This document shows positions 43,759-56,351 of a DNA stretch of 64,000 bases, piece after piece; position 1 is the stretch's first letter, and the number at the start of each line of letters is the position of its first letter. Source of the DNA: Dermanyssus gallinae (Eukaryota; Arthropoda; Arachnida; Mesostigmata; Dermanyssidae); contig QVRM01005607.1 in the NCBI GenBank assembly GCA_003439945.1, positions 1 through 64,000 on the forward strand. The letters are read 5' to 3'. Below the pieces are notes generated by a model. The model was not told the DNA's origin. It did no database searches and saw only the letters and a program-made list of their open reading frames with translations. The position numbers were made by a program, and so were the translations under genes.

Positions 43759-44032
43759 GAATTCTAGATTATCCTTCGTCCCCTAGGGGCTTGGCACTTA
43801 ACCTGAGGTATATCTTCAATGCACCGAGGGCCGGACATGTTAAGATATCTAGGGTTCCCCCAACAGTCCTTGTGGCAGCATGGCCGCTGACTCTCAGCGG
43901 CTTGATATATCATCTATTCTCAACGAGTATCGCTCAAAGAAAATTCGACCAACAACAGGGATCGAACCGGCGACACCCCGGTAGATGGCAACCATGACTA
44001 GCGCACTAGTCCCCTAGACCACGCCGCCACTG
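43759..44032 (-). mobile_element. SINE-2 copy, near full length
   Basis: On the minus strand: GTGGCGGCGTGGTCTAGGGG (A-box region), B box GCCGGTTCGATCCC, TCGAATTTTCTTTGAGCGAT, core CCGCTGAGAGTCAGCGG (a hairpin), then GGCCATGCTGCCACAAGGAC and the tail with AATTCTAGA. A short TATGAT duplication flanks it (43753-43758, 44033-44038). Confidence 0.9.
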
Positions 44033-44039
44033 TATGATT

Positions 44040-47000
44040 ACCTACCCGACCATAGCTGGCGGGTGTTCAAGAGAAAGTTCCTTACCTCAGTATATATGTA
44101 TATATATATATAGATTATGTCTCAATTTATTTAATATAATACAATCAACCTAACGGTGGGGCATGGCATTGGGGTCCATATATACAGCGTGTTCCAGAAT
44201 TAGTGGCCCAAACTTTCGGGTTTGGTACAGGTCAGCGAGAAATAAAGTTTTTCCAATAAGACGAGAGGCAAAAGTATCTTCTTTTAGAGTGAGAGTGAAA
44301 TTGTCAAAACATGTTGTACCGAGCCATTTATACTGGAATATTTTCACTAAATCTGCATTTCCGAAAACCCCAGTCATCTTATCGAAAATCCAATCATACC
44401 TGCGTACTTGAAAGACAATGTTTCGCTTGTTGGAGTATCATTCAACGTTAGCTCAAATTGGAAAAACATATTATTTAAGATATAATAAATGAAACTCTGC
44501 AACTCTTTTATTTTGACTACACTGGGTTCACTCATATTAACTCTCATGTACTAAACGAACGCATAAGTAATAACGATCATTGTAGCACTACGTACATAGT
44601 GCTACGAGCTGGTTTTGTAAAGTAACACACGTTTTGTGACATTCACATTGATGTAAATGCATGCACATATGCTAGCGTTTCGACTTGCTTTCTCAAACAA
44701 ATCACTCGCGTGACTTCTTCGTGACTCACAATTGGAATTTCTTTTCGTTGTTGTAGCAGTGCTTATAACTCAAGAATACTACAGTAACTATAGTGTCGTG
44801 TAGTCCCGGTGTGATATCAGAGCCACTTAGCGTGGAGTACGCACCTTATATTATCTAAAAGATCAACCCGACTTGTGTATAGGTGTTCGCTAAGTATTCG
44901 ATTACAAAGTACATACTTTGTCTGTGACTGCGGTCCGTCCGTGGTTATAATTATCGTCATAATACAAGGCGTTAGTCAGATATGATATTGTGACCGTTAG
45001 TTTTCATATTCATTTAGTTAATTTTTGCACAACTTATGTCATAGCAGCACATGACTTCCCAAGCAAGGACTGCACATACATTCATCAATCTTGAGACCGG
45101 GGCGGTATATGTGCTATGTTATTCTGCTGACCTTTGTGCGATCTTTTTAAATAGGTATTTTCCGCCCGCCTGACTGGAGAGCTGGGTTTTCGGTGTAGCT
45201 TGCCATTACAAAACATACCTTTCAACTCTCGCTAAATTCGGTATAGCTTTTCTAGTTCCGATTTTTAATCAGTGTCTACATATTTTTCCTGCAAAGGTGC
45301 TTGACGCACACCTGGTAGTTCTAGTTTTACCGGTTCTAATTGCTCTATTTACGTTGCTTAATGTGCGGTAAGCTGCATCTGTAAGCAACCAAAACGATCC
45401 TATTGATATTTTATTAACCTTACTTTACGATGGGTGCCATATTGATGTCACGTAGATCTTCCAATGAGAATAATGCGGCGACGCCTTGCCCCTTAGGGTA
45501 GCCTAGATTTATGTGAAGTAATTGCCGATTTTTGAATGGGCGACCTACGCTGGAACGCACGCTTTTCTTTCATTAAAGCGCATTACATTGGTCCCTCTTA
45601 TGTTGAATATACGGTTTTTCACAAAACTTTGCAGTTCAGGTTATGTGGAATTGTACGTGAATGTAGATTGGGATTTTTCGTTAGAATGTTCGCGCACAGA
45701 AGGCTTAGAAGGTGATTAGTTTGGTGTATCTCATGTTTTTGGTGGTACAACGCCATGTCACAGATTTTAAAACAAACTTTATAGCTGGGATCGTATCCAC
45801 TGTAATTGAGTGCAACTACACAAGTATCTCCATTTGAAGAGGGAATTGGTTGAAGAGATTCGTCAAAACCGAGCCAAGTACGTCGACGGTTTGTTCTAGG
45901 TGTACATTTCTAATAAAGTCTGGTCCTGCTTCTCCTTATTCTTTATTTGAATATAACAATATGAATATAATCCTCGAATCTCGCTTTCACCAAATAATTG
46001 GGTTTCTCAAGCCAGGTTCTTTTTTAGGCGGTGGTTCAGAGATCTGCAAAGTGGGCCATTCAGTCATTATCATTAATAAATAAATTTGATTTTGTCGTCT
46101 TTTAGCCAATGGTTTTACGCAATAGCTCTCGTTGCATGCACCGGTGCCTCTTGTATTTCGACCCAAACTGCATTTCCTCTAGCTTCAAGTTTGTGAACTT
46201 CGTTTCATATCCGTGAGGAGATATCGTGCCGTTAGTAATGCATTTAACGCAGCAATAACGAGTTAAAATTATTAACTTTATTGGCAGTTGTTTGTTTCTG
46301 TGTTATTGTGTCGTATTTCAGTTTATTGGTCAAGTATGTGGATGAAGAAATTGTCTTTTCTGTGTGGGCAGAGTCTGCATCGTAGCCGATGTGCTGCGGT
46401 GTCAATTCCAGCATGTGAAACTCCAATTAACGCGTATTTGCGATTGGTTGCAGTTTGAACATAGTCTTGTATAAGCCTATAAGTGTAACACAACCACGCA
46501 CACGAATGCCATCACATATAATAAAATATATAGTGAGGAGTCCCACTTGACGGAGATTATTAATAAATATGTTTCAATTAACTACGGTTAGACTCCTCCC
46601 GGTGTGTGTGATCACCCAGAACTGCATCTTATGTTAGTACTTCAGAGGGCCAGAGAATATATGTTTCCGGATCTTGCCTGCCTAAGATTTTCTACAATAT
46701 TTGTTTCAGGGTCCGGTAGGTTTTCACCCAAATTCGGCCCCATTGTGAAACTTCGTCGGCTGTATTCGGAAATGTTTCATTTTCCTGTGAACAGTGTTTA
46801 ACAACAGATCCTTGTGAAAACGGGAAATGGTCACGTTATGGGATTTTTTATTTGATCCACCGAGTTAGGTTCTTTATTGCCTCAACGATAGAACTGTCGG
46901 AAGTGAAGGCACACATTCTTTCAAAAATCGCCCAATGTTGGATCGCGGAAGAGATATTAATATAAAAGTAAATTACCTGAACATTTGCCATTACTGCCAT

Positions 47001-48029
47001 TCATCAAACACATACTTTTTGGGTCATTTATTGAGTGGACTCGATGAGCGTTTTACGGACCATTTCATCTGTATGTCTGGAGAATGAGGTGCCTTACTTG
47101 GCGTAAGTGTCAAGTCCAAATATAAAACATTGTTATGTTTTATGTTACATAATAAGTTAGATAATTCGCGCCTTTTAGGTGTCGCAATTTGGTATTAAAT
47201 GGATGGTGGTTCAATTTGTGGTTGTAAAGCAATTGAGGTCTAACCGTGGAAATGCCCACTGTTACAAACATTATGAGTTCAACTGCCACTCGAGTATAAG
47301 GTGTGTAGAGATTGAGAGAATAACTCGTTCACAGCAGAAAGCAAACAGAGAACGGAGACTGCGACATGTTTTTTTGATCAAAGAGAACGTGTCTTGGTGT
47401 AAGTCGCGTGGTATTGCGTGTAAAATGTACTACTAGTCGACGAAGAACTACATTTCATTAGGTGGATCAAACCACCTAAAGGGTGTTTCTATTTATGAGA
47501 GCCTCATTGATTGATCTAGTGATCAGAATATTCACCGCTGCTGGAACCATTCAGTAGGTGGTGCTTGACAGAATTTTCCGAGCAAACCCGTGCGATCGCT
47601 ACAAAACGTGTTAAATGTCTGGCATCGGTTTATGAGCAGTTTTTGCAACGCAATAACCATATGTTATGTTTTCATAACTAATGATATGTTTTATTTTAAG
47701 TCTGTGTTTTCTCACTGTAAAAACAACGTATTCGGCGTAACTTCAATTCGCCATTTCACAGTCACGTCTAAACGATACATTTTCGGTCTCCTCATTCCTA
47801 TGGAACTCAGGCTGGTTTGACGAAGTTCCGCGGTCTCTTAAAAATTGGCTATTCACTTGTAAATACCAACTAAAGGAACAGTTGCCTTAAGGCTGTCTGC
47901 CTATTCTAAAATGGGTCAAATAATTGGAACACCGCTATACTAAATCTGAAAAACTTTAAGGAGAGATCATCGACTAAAAACGACTAATTTTTGTATTACC
48001 TTTGTATTTGATTATTTACTCAATGATCT

Positions 48030-48079
<50 letters not shown>

Positions 48080-49140
48080 TACCCGTCGTTCAGGTTCCGG
48101 TTGTGTATTGCTCAGAAAAGTTTAGTAATTTATTGCGGCTCACGAGCTCTTCACAACGCCTGCTCATGTCTATACATTTGCGCGTGGCACATTGTCTCTG
48201 ACCAGCCTGATGGCTTATGTTCGATCAATACCGGGAGCGGAGAAGTCTGTTCTTCTTTTTTTGCCTAGCGTGACTGCCTCCACAGGATTCGGTCATATTA
48301 CTTGTCTTGTCCTCGCTGAGATTATGGGAGCACAGCTGGTAAACGACCGGGAAAACGAGGAGGTTCAATTCGTCGGCGTCCTGATTGGACCTTTCTCGGT
48401 GTTGGAAAGGGTACACTCACTGTAGAACGGTGTCTGTATGTGTACGCGTGTCCATAGAAAGGGCTGGGCCGTCGCCGCCTGGTTGGTACGATGTGTCTCA
48501 CTGTATTTTTGGCTATAAGATTGCGATCCAGCTTTTAGAATCATTTTCTCCCCATTCCCGCAGCGCTTGATCCGCTATCTGTATTAGTTCCCTTGGATTC
48601 ACCTTAGGAAAAGAGTCAACGATGGATTTTTCGGTACAATTATATTGTGACCATCGCCACGATATTTCAACTGAATGAATGCGACTTGCAGCGTTCGACA
48701 ACGACTCGAGGAGCTTACGACGAACACAACGTATACAGATAAAAAAAAAACGCATATGTTTCTGGAAAAAGCACTTGTAAAGAAGCTGCGCAATGAGAAA
48801 CAATGTAACTAGAGACAGCATACGAAACGACATAGGAACAATCTTATCTGAGAGACAGTTTAAGGGTCGGTTAAGTCTAACAAACATGATCTAGAAAACA
48901 CTGCGTATCGACACCATACATATGTGGCTTTTCGTTTAATGGTGACGATAAATAATCATAGCAATTGCAGTAATAGCCGTCATCATGACAATATGCACTT
49001 TCATTAATATTTACCACTAAAGTGTCCACGGCCAGCTATTTTTAATCTGATCCCACAGTCGAAGCGCTAGCTACCCGGGGTAGTAAGATCTGGTGTTGCT
49101 TGATGTAGGGTAGCTTATTACTTTTTGTGGATGTCTGCTT
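44040..49140. other. About 5 kb without a recognised gene
   Basis: AT-rich DNA with short open frames only. (TA)n lies at 44098-44111 and 48031-48074. ACAGCGTGTTCCAGAATTAG near 44184 could be a transposon edge, but no partner end was found. Confidence 0.4.
48031..48074. repeat. (TA)n microsatellite
   Basis: About 43 bp of TA. Confidence 0.95.
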
Positions 49141-49148
49141 CCACATCT

Positions 49149-49182
<34 letters not shown>

Positions 49183-49184
49183 AA
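49149..49184. repeat. (TA)n microsatellite
   Basis: TA run with one interruption. Confidence 0.93.
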
Positions 49185-49410
49185 CATTAATTGGTATATG
49201 CATATATTTTCCCCAACTTTAGTGGTTTTGAGCGTAAAAGAGAGACACAATCAAACGGATTCGGGGGTGAGTAGCAGAAACGATTAGTCTACGTTATCGG
49301 GTCGCTTCGTCGAGAACACTTTTCGAGGCCGTCCTACGAGAGCCTAATAAGAGTGAACTGAGTAGTAGGTGCTTGCTGAAGCTGTCCACTGCTGACCACC
49401 ATGATGAGTT

Positions 49411-49694
49411 TTAATTCTAGACCATCCTCCGTCCCCTACGGGCCTGGAACTTAACCTGAGGTATATCTTCAATGCACCGAGGGCCGGACATGTTAAGATA
49501 TCTAGGGTTTCGCCAACAGTCCTTGTGGCAGCATGGCCGCTGACTCTCAGCGGTGTATGGTTTATCATCTATTCTCAATGAGAATCGCTCAAAGACAATT
49601 CGATCAACAACAGCCGGATCGAACCGGCGACTCCCCGGTAGATGACAACCATGACTAGCGCCTCACTAGTCCCCGAGACCACGCCGCCACTACT
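49411..49694 (-). mobile_element. SINE-2 copy, full length with 11-bp TSD
   Basis: The same parts as the copy at 43.8 kb, about 284 bp. It is flanked by ATGATGAGTTT at 49400-49410 and 49695-49705. This copy defines both ends of the family best. Confidence 0.93.
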
Positions 49695-49705
49695 ATGATG
49701 AGTTT

Positions 49706-50440
49706 GCCGCGCGCAATGTGGCCACTTCACACACGGACACATGAGCTTAATATCGCCTCAGCAGCGAGAGAGCTACCGACAGAGACACGGCAAGCGAGAG
49801 AGAGAGAGGGGATATAATTGGAGGGAAACCGATGACCAGCGAAAAACCGCAACAAAGACAAGTCAAAGCTATTTACGTGCTGCTCTATCCACGGCTCGCA
49901 ACAGAAGGGAGAGATTTAGAGATGCTGAAAAGGTGAATCTTTTCTTTTCTGAGGCGACCGCGCGTCGCTGAGCGGCGTACGGTCGGTAGACGCAGAGCAG
50001 GCCGACAATCGCTTCGCGGCCGCAGTCATAATACTGCGTGGGTGCTCTACTTATAATGGGAACATAAACACGTTGGAGGTGGCTGCGTGCAGTCTATGTT
50101 TTCTCTTAATGTGTATAAAATGATGCATTGTGCGTATACATGTGCATTTTTGCGTTCTGCATATAAACGTGCATTTTTGCGTGGCGCATAATTTTGATTG
50201 AAACCTTCGGCAGAAGAGAAGATCGCTGTGACGATGCTGATGACACGATGTATTTATAGGATAATTGAAACAAAATACACTCGCTCACAAATTAGTATAA
50301 CTGCATAGCCTGCACCTACCGATACCACGATGCGGCTTTGTGATGCCAGTCTAACCTCGAATTAGCCTAGTCAAGCCAAAGGCGCCTTTAGCCTTAAGGG
50401 CATATATGCATAAATATGCACTGTTATTAAACATATTATT
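49706..50440. other. No gene recognised
   Basis: It contains a (GA)n run at 49795-49808 and a short direct repeat GTGCATTTTTGCGT at about 50143 and 50169. Confidence 0.4.
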
Positions 50441-50600
50441 TGAGATCTAAGTATGATTACACATACATCAGGTGTATCGATTTTGCACACTTTATGAAAC
50501 TCTCCACGAGAATGTGTTCTTTATCTTCACCGAGTGCGCAACCTCCAGTGATCTAACATTCACTCCACTCCTTAGTCTATTATGTACGTATTTAAACATG
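50440..50600. repeat. Unclassified repeat, uninterrupted copy (empty site)
   Basis: It aligns with the flanks of SINE-1 copy 1 (22812-22917 and 23102-23175) without the SINE. GAGTGCGCAACCTC here stands where copy 1 has its duplicated GAGCGCGCAACTT. Confidence 0.8.
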
Positions 50601-50775
50601 GTCAGGTCTGTGCCGAAACAGTACAACTTTTTCTACAGCGATACAGCACCTCGTTCGTGTAACCTTTGTGTTGGCACACGAGATACGCTTTCTCGAGGAA
50701 TATTGCATATTTTTGACGCTTGTCTGATAAATTTGGCCTGTACCCTCTAAATGACATTTATATGTTTTATCATAT

Positions 50776-50959
50776 AAAAAAACCTTTTGGGCTGATTTCC
50801 AGCCAAGTGTTAACGTCCACGGGACTGTTTTTTGCATTGCTTCATAGACGGACAACCCCCATAAATACAAATGTGCAACGGTGGGGCTCGAACCCGTGCA
50901 CTTATGTGTCTCCTCCGGCCGCGAGACGCAGGCAAATGTGCCACGCCACCGGGCTCGAC
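50776..50959 (-). mobile_element. SINE-1 copy 3
   Basis: B box GGGTTCGAGCCCC; the core is worn to GCTGGAAATCAG; the tail is A/T-rich. The flanks GACATTTATATGT and GACATTTTATGT are an imperfect duplication, so the ends are approximate. Confidence 0.88.
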
Positions 50960-51687
50960 ATTTTATGTCATAGAAGGCGGCCGAACTTGCCTGTAGTAAA
51001 AAGGATTGACAACAGGCTTTTGTTTGCATATTAAAAGAGAAGGACGTTTTCTCTTCTGATACGATACATGCATACTGTATGAGTATTTCATGTACAGCAG
51101 CTCCGTTTACTTTATAGCACATTCGATATGTGCTTTTGCGTCAAATTCATATCTATACAATTCTGATTGTCATTATGACTAATATGATAGGATTCTTACT
51201 AATATTATTGTTTAGTTGCACCAAACAATAATGTATATATATATTTATGGTAGACTGATGTATATGTACATTACCGCTGTACGCATAATTATATGCCAGA
51301 ATAAGTAGTAGTACGCTTATAATACACACAGCTTAAGTACCGCTTTCGATGTATTATGCCTTCCTCAACTTGATTTCACTCATATTGACTCATATACATC
51401 TATAATACGTTGTTATCAAAACTACAGTCATTTTAGCATAGTTGTAATTGCCTACAGATCCGACAAGTGGTATCGCTAAGCTACTCTTTAGTAGAAACTG
51501 TTTTTGTTCCTATTGCTCTTGTTCCTACTACTGATGTTGCTACTACAGCGTAACAACCCTTCGCGGAAATTCCCGCCCGCATTGGCGCATAGCATTTATT
51601 ACTCGATGTCGCAGGAGCGACGGAGGCGTCTCACGCGTTGATGTGTGTTCACAAACACTTGGCTTACTGCACAGTTTCATATTTGCG

Positions 51688-51693
<6 letters not shown>

Positions 51694-51720
<27 letters not shown>
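51694..51720. repeat. (TA)n microsatellite
   Basis: Short TA run. Confidence 0.9.
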
Positions 51721-51846
51721 GCATATATACGTGCTGGTGCGGTACCTGTGTCTCGATGCCATAAACTCGATAACCGGGCACGAAAGCACAGGGAGGGGCG
51801 CCGGCATGTGAGCATTTGGCGCTATTTCGAGCGGCAGAATGGTGTT

Positions 51847-52022
51847 TCATGCTCTGCTTAGCAGCAGCAGCAAGCAACGCTTCCAGAGACTAAATCTGGC
51901 CGATTCTTTATCCGATTCGTATTTCCTATCCAGAGGTGGGGAAAATGTGACTTCTGCGTCTCGGTCGGCGCTACCGCTGCTGTTACTGCTGCTGCTGGCA
52001 GAGTTGCCGTGACTGTTCATAT
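51847..52022 (-). CDS. Unassigned coding-like ORF, Ser-rich then charged
   Basis: From MNSHGNSASSSSNSSGSADR the frame continues DAEVTFSPPLDRKYESDKES and ARFSLWKRCLLLLL before stopping. Composition is protein-like, with CAG/CTG-type codons for Ser/Leu. I do not recognise it. It may be a first exon of an unseen gene. Confidence 0.22.
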
Positions 52023-52221
52023 GCACATGAAGAGCGCTCACGGATGATGAGGTACATTGTGAAGGCAGCGCACAATATGGCCAAAGTTGGTTCGTCGGCT
52101 CGACACTTCGCCGAGCTGCGTTCACGCCCAAACCGAGGTCACTGTGCGGGCGACGTTTTTTTAAGACGTCGACAACAGATGATTGCCATTACATCGCGAC
52201 GAACAGCACCAATAGCGGCGG

Positions 52222-52550
52222 CGGTAAGGCGTTGACAGCAGCAACAACAACAGCAAAAACAACAACAGTAGCAAAGCAACAACGACAACAACAACCACAG
52301 CAAAACAACAATCATAGCAACAACAGTGAAACAGCATTAACAACAACAGTAGCGAAGCAACAACAACAACCGCAGCAAAACAACAACAGCAACAGCAGTG
52401 AAACAGCATCAACAGTATCAAGTACGAAAACAACCAGTGCACATGGAAATAACAGCCACAATATCAACAACCACAACAACTACAACAAACACAATAACAA
52501 CAACTACAACAAACACAACAACAACAACAACAACAACAACAGACCGATAA
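52222..52550. repeat. (CAA)n-rich trinucleotide region
   Basis: Imperfect CAA/CAG/AAC triplets over about 330 bp. All open frames here are simple-repeat products. Confidence 0.85.
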
Positions 52551-52748
52551 GCGCGCATCTACATAAAGCCTCAAATGGTCTTTCTTCTCTTGTTGGTAGA
52601 TAGTGCGAGAAACACTCTGATCTGCCCAAACGAGAACTAGACGGCTGGATGGGGTGAAGAACCAGCAGGTGAACGAACATACTACAGCTGCGTCAGTTAC
52701 TACAACGATGCCAAATATGAATACAACAACAACAACTACTACTACTAA

Positions 52749-52934
52749 AGCAAAGTTTTCGGACTGACTCTCAGCCAAGATTTAACGTCCACGGAACTGT
52801 TTTTCACAATGCTTCATAGACGGACCCCCATAAATACAAATGTGCAACGGTGGGGCTCGAACCCCCGCGTACCTCTGATGTGTCTCCTTCGGTTGCGAGG
52901 CGCAGACTTAAGCCACCACGCCACCGGGCTCGAC
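52749..52934 (-). mobile_element. SINE-1 copy 4, inserted in (ACT)n
   Basis: B box GGGGTTCGAGCCCC; core GCTGAGAGTCAG. Flanked on both sides by ACTACTACT, so the TSD is hidden in the microsatellite. Confidence 0.9.
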
Positions 52935-53234
52935 ACTACTACTACTACTTACTACAACTACTACTACTACTACAATTCGGATCGTTACCAGTGTTACTAG
53001 CGTCGAGACGGGAATTGTCGACGGACAAGTTGACTCGCGTCGCGGCTAATCATGTGCCATTCAGTTGCCTCATGTGCGTGCGTGGGCAGTGCGTCGTCGT
53101 CGTCGTCTTTCGTTCGTTGGTTGCCGCTTTTTCGAGGCGGAACAAGCGGGTCAGACGATGACGTGGCCACCCGCTTGTCGGTTGACCGACTACCCGACCG
53201 AACGGCAGCGACTGCGGCCGTGGGAGGAGATACA

Positions 53235-53550
53235 GCTTACTTAACAACAACAACAACAACAGCAACAGCTTACTTGACAACAACAACAACAGCAAAAGCT
53301 TACTTAACAACAACAGCAACAACAAAAGATTACTTGACAACAACAGCAACAACAAAAGCTTACTTGACAACAACACCAACAACAGCAAAAGCTTACTTGA
53401 CAACGACAGCAACAACAAAAGCTTACTTGACAACAACAGCAACAACAAAAGCTTACTTGACAACAACAGCAACAACAAAAGCTTACTTGACAACAACACC
53501 AACAACAGCAAAAGCTTACCTGACAACAACAGCAACAACAAAATCTTAGT
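53235..53550. repeat. Minisatellite of about ten 30/33-bp units
   Basis: The consensus unit is CTTACTTGACAACAACAGCA followed by ACAACAAAAG. Variants have 30 or 33 bp, always a multiple of three, so several frames stay open on both strands. Most units begin at a HindIII-like AAGCTT. Confidence 0.93.
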
Positions 53551-54049
53551 TGACGACAACAGCTATTGAATGAAGACAATATCGAGGATAGCAAGTTGAA
53601 GTCGCGTCCAAGATTCAAACGCTGGAACTCATGGACTGTTACTTGTACACCTCTACTAAGCCCCTCTGCGGGTTTGTGCCTAGCGTGAATGGCGATTCTT
53701 GGCCCTTCGAAGTAGAACTTTCGAACTAATCGCAAACACCTTATCACTTCAGTGGCGCCAAGGAAAGCTACCTAGAACATATATGACAAGGCGTCGAAGT
53801 GTAGTTGCAATCAAATTGCGCACGCTTATCAAATAAAGATGGAAATTAAAAATAAACAACATTTTCCATACTATTTAAATGTCGACGGTACGGAGTGAGA
53901 GCAATGGCTGACGATTCAGATAATACTAGTCATGGGTTCGTTCCGGCGCGAAATATACACTTTCGACGCAATATTTCTCATTGTACGCTTATTTGAATTC
54001 TACTTGATGCATATACATTTAGCGCAATATAATTAAAGATGAAACAGCA

Positions 54050-54620
54050 GACATTTCTGAAAGCGGAAGCTGGCGGTAAAAATCGTCGACGCATACCGTA
54101 CGGCCGAGACGTTGGCAGTCGCTGCGGTAGCCAGATTCATTCCGTGGCCCAAGCTGATTGAGGAGCGGATTCGGCGGAGGCGAGAACGGCAGAGGATAGC
54201 GGCAGCCCGGAATCAAACGTTCGAGGTGTGGCAACAGGAATGAAATCGAACATCGTTGGAGGGACTAGGGGCGTGGACCCAGGAGCCAGGTCATTCCTGG
54301 TCTTAAGAAATGGTATCACGGAAAACAGGAAGCATTACCCACTTGACGCAGGTGATGACGGGGCACGGGTGCTTTCAGAAGAACTTGCACAGGATAGGCA
54401 AAGCTCCGGACCTTGCGTGCGTCATGTGCGGGACCGGCGAAGTCACTCACACGGAGGACACGGCGGCGACGGATCCAGTTGCTGCCATGCTTGATGACGA
54501 GTGACGAATGGCACTAATGAGTGAGCCTGCTGGAGAGAGTCCTGAGAAGAAAGAACCAGCTGGAGGCGGAGCGGGCTCGCCGACAAGGTCCGCAAAAAGC
54601 GCCGGGGCCGGGTGACTAAA
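54050..54620 (+). pseudogene. R1-group LINE fragment: C-terminal zinc-knuckle region
   Basis: THLTQVMTGHGCFQKNLHRI then GKAPDLACVMCGTGE (54335-54450) matches the HxxTQ...TGHGCF...RIG...CxxC pattern at the end of R1-type ORF2, and EDTA follows. A Lys/Arg/Glu-rich tail is readable near 54530-54600. Frames shift several times. Upstream RT is not present. Confidence 0.8.
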
Positions 54621-54629
54621 GCTAGGAAC

Positions 54630-55630
54630 AGAAAATACACAGAGAGCACAGACACATGTCCAATTTTAATCGAAGTAGAGCGTAACCGGTTCTCTTGAGA
54701 AATGTTGTATTATCTATTTTATAAAAGCATTCTAAATAAGCCACTTGTACTTGATTTCAGTGAATGCGAAACGATCAGTATGTCGAAGTATTATTACATG
54801 TTGGTATGGTCATTAGATGAATAAGCGTGCGTATTTTAGCAATATTGCAAGAGGAACAATCCCTGCTGTTTGGTCACACCAACGAGGATATATAAAACGA
54901 GCTGACTCGTCGAAACTATATCTGATGCAAGCTGCCGTTTAGAGCTATGATGTAGGCCTATAATGTGCACGCGCTCATATCTTTATCCTTTTTGTGAGTG
55001 AATATTCGTGCTGGGCTTATAACAAACATATAAACATAGGTTTATAAGAAACTCTTAGCGAACATATATATATAAAACAGCAAACACAAGCGGAATAATA
55101 GTATGATGATAGAGAGGAAAAGAGGTAGAAGAGGGAAACGGTAAAATAGAAATACCAGAGGACATTAGCACATTCCATAGAGTAAAACAATTCATGTTGT
55201 ACTGCTAGTATTTTTACTACTGTTACGAAAGTAACAGCTTTTCTTATTAATAAAAGCTTTAAGCAACTCTTTTTTTCTCATCGCTAACATATGAAAGAAA
55301 TATTTTTGTTCGTATTTATAAAAGCCTATTTTTTTAAAATTAATATATGCTTTACGCAAACTTGTACAACTGATTGGTATATGTTACAACCATTTGCATC
55401 GGAACTACTGTCGTGTAACTACTCATCGCTCAAACTGGAGGTTTTTCTTGCACTCCGTTTCAATTGCTTTTCTTCTCCCTCGACTGTTGGTCGTCTTCAG
55501 TTGCCACCACCCTGATCGTCTTGTTGTCGGCTTGTTCCTTCGTTGCACGTTGTGCAAGTTCCAGCCATCTTCCTCATTACGTTTTTCACCAGTCTGTCTG
55601 ATAGCCTGCTCTACGCTGCACTGACTACAG
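54630..55630. other. No gene recognised
   Basis: AT-rich sequence without a recognisable element. Confidence 0.4.
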
Positions 55631-55637
55631 TAACTAT

Positions 55638-55745
55638 AGATGATTACTATTACTACCACTGCCAGTATTACTACCACTACGACTACTACGACTACCACTA
55701 TAACCACCACCACCACTATCACTGCTACTACCACTACCACTACCA
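55638..55745. repeat. (ACT/ACC)n trinucleotide region
   Basis: Imperfect TAC/ACC triplets over about 110 bp. Confidence 0.85.
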
Positions 55746-55772
55746 CGGTCGAAAGCTATAAATGATTGATGC

Positions 55773-55988
55773 GTGGCATGGCACGACGCCGAAGTCGAGC
55801 AAGTTCTTCACTTCGGCAAGTGCCGCTCAGCCAAGCCAATCAACGTAATGGCCGCCAGCGGCACCCTCTGTGCTGTCCTGGAAACAAAGATGGCGACATA
55901 CGAGACACATACGGCGCGGGCCGCGGCATTGGCACCGACACTACACGACGACGACGTTGACGGTGCAAAATTGTCCTATCATTGCTGA
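55773..55988 (+). CDS. Unassigned coding-like ORF, 71 aa
   Basis: MAWHDAEVEQVLHFGKCRSA, then KPINVMAASGTLCAVLETKM and ALAPTLHDDDVDGAKLSYHC before the stop. Codon use is GC-rich at third positions and unlike the surrounding repeats. No family recognised; it may be a terminal exon or chance. Confidence 0.22.
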   Translation: MAWHDAEVEQVLHFGKCRSAKPINVMAASGTLCAVLETKMATYETHTARAAALAPTLHDDDVDGAKLSYHC

Positions 55989-56019
55989 CTGTGCTTAGGA
56001 AGCACGAGTGGTTCGGTTC

Positions 56020-56110
56020 GTAGGGAGTGTTGGTCCCGGATTCGAACCGGGAACTTGTGGTGGCCTTCCTCGTGTGTCGGTGTTCGCGTCTGGGCTGCGG
56101 TTGCGTTTCA
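56020..56110 (-). mobile_element. Possible tRNA-like fragment
   Basis: On the minus strand TTCCCGGTTCGAATCCGGGA is a perfect T arm with B box. No A box or partner copy is clear, so it may be a tRNA-SINE remnant. Confidence 0.4.
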
Positions 56111-56145
56111 GCGCGCTCGTTGCAGGCTGGCCCACCGCCAGTACT

Positions 56146-56351
56146 AAAGTAAAGTTCTCGGGCCGAGCCTCAGCCAAGATTTAACGTCGACGGACCTGTT
56201 TTTCACGTTGCTTGTCATAGACGGACCACCCCCATGATAAATACAAATCAGTGCAACGGTGGGGCTCGAACCCCCCGCGCACCTATGTGTCTCCTTCGGT
56301 TGCGAGGCGGAGACTTAATCCACACCACGCCACCACCGGGCTCGACCCCAA
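56146..56351 (-). mobile_element. SINE-1 copy 5, full length with 10-bp TSD
   Basis: Flanked by CGCCAGTACT at 56136-56145 and 56352-56361. B box GGGTTCGAGCCCC; core GCTGAGGCTCGG. Slightly longer than the others through small insertions. Confidence 0.92.

Noticed and set aside
44184..44400. ACAGCGTGTTCCAGAATTAG as a possible transposon edge
   Set aside because: No matching inverted copy was found in the flanks.
46900..47160. Possible hAT-type transposase trace (HLLSGLDERFTDHF)
   Set aside because: One short motif-like stretch with stops on both sides and no catalytic or dimerisation motif; not enough to call.
50592..51122. 176-codon minus-strand frame
   Set aside because: It runs through SINE-1 copy 3 and has no protein features.
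53052..53549. Thr-rich protein encoded by the minisatellite
   Set aside because: Several frames on both strands are open for the same reason (unit length divisible by three). Kept as a finding, not called as a gene.
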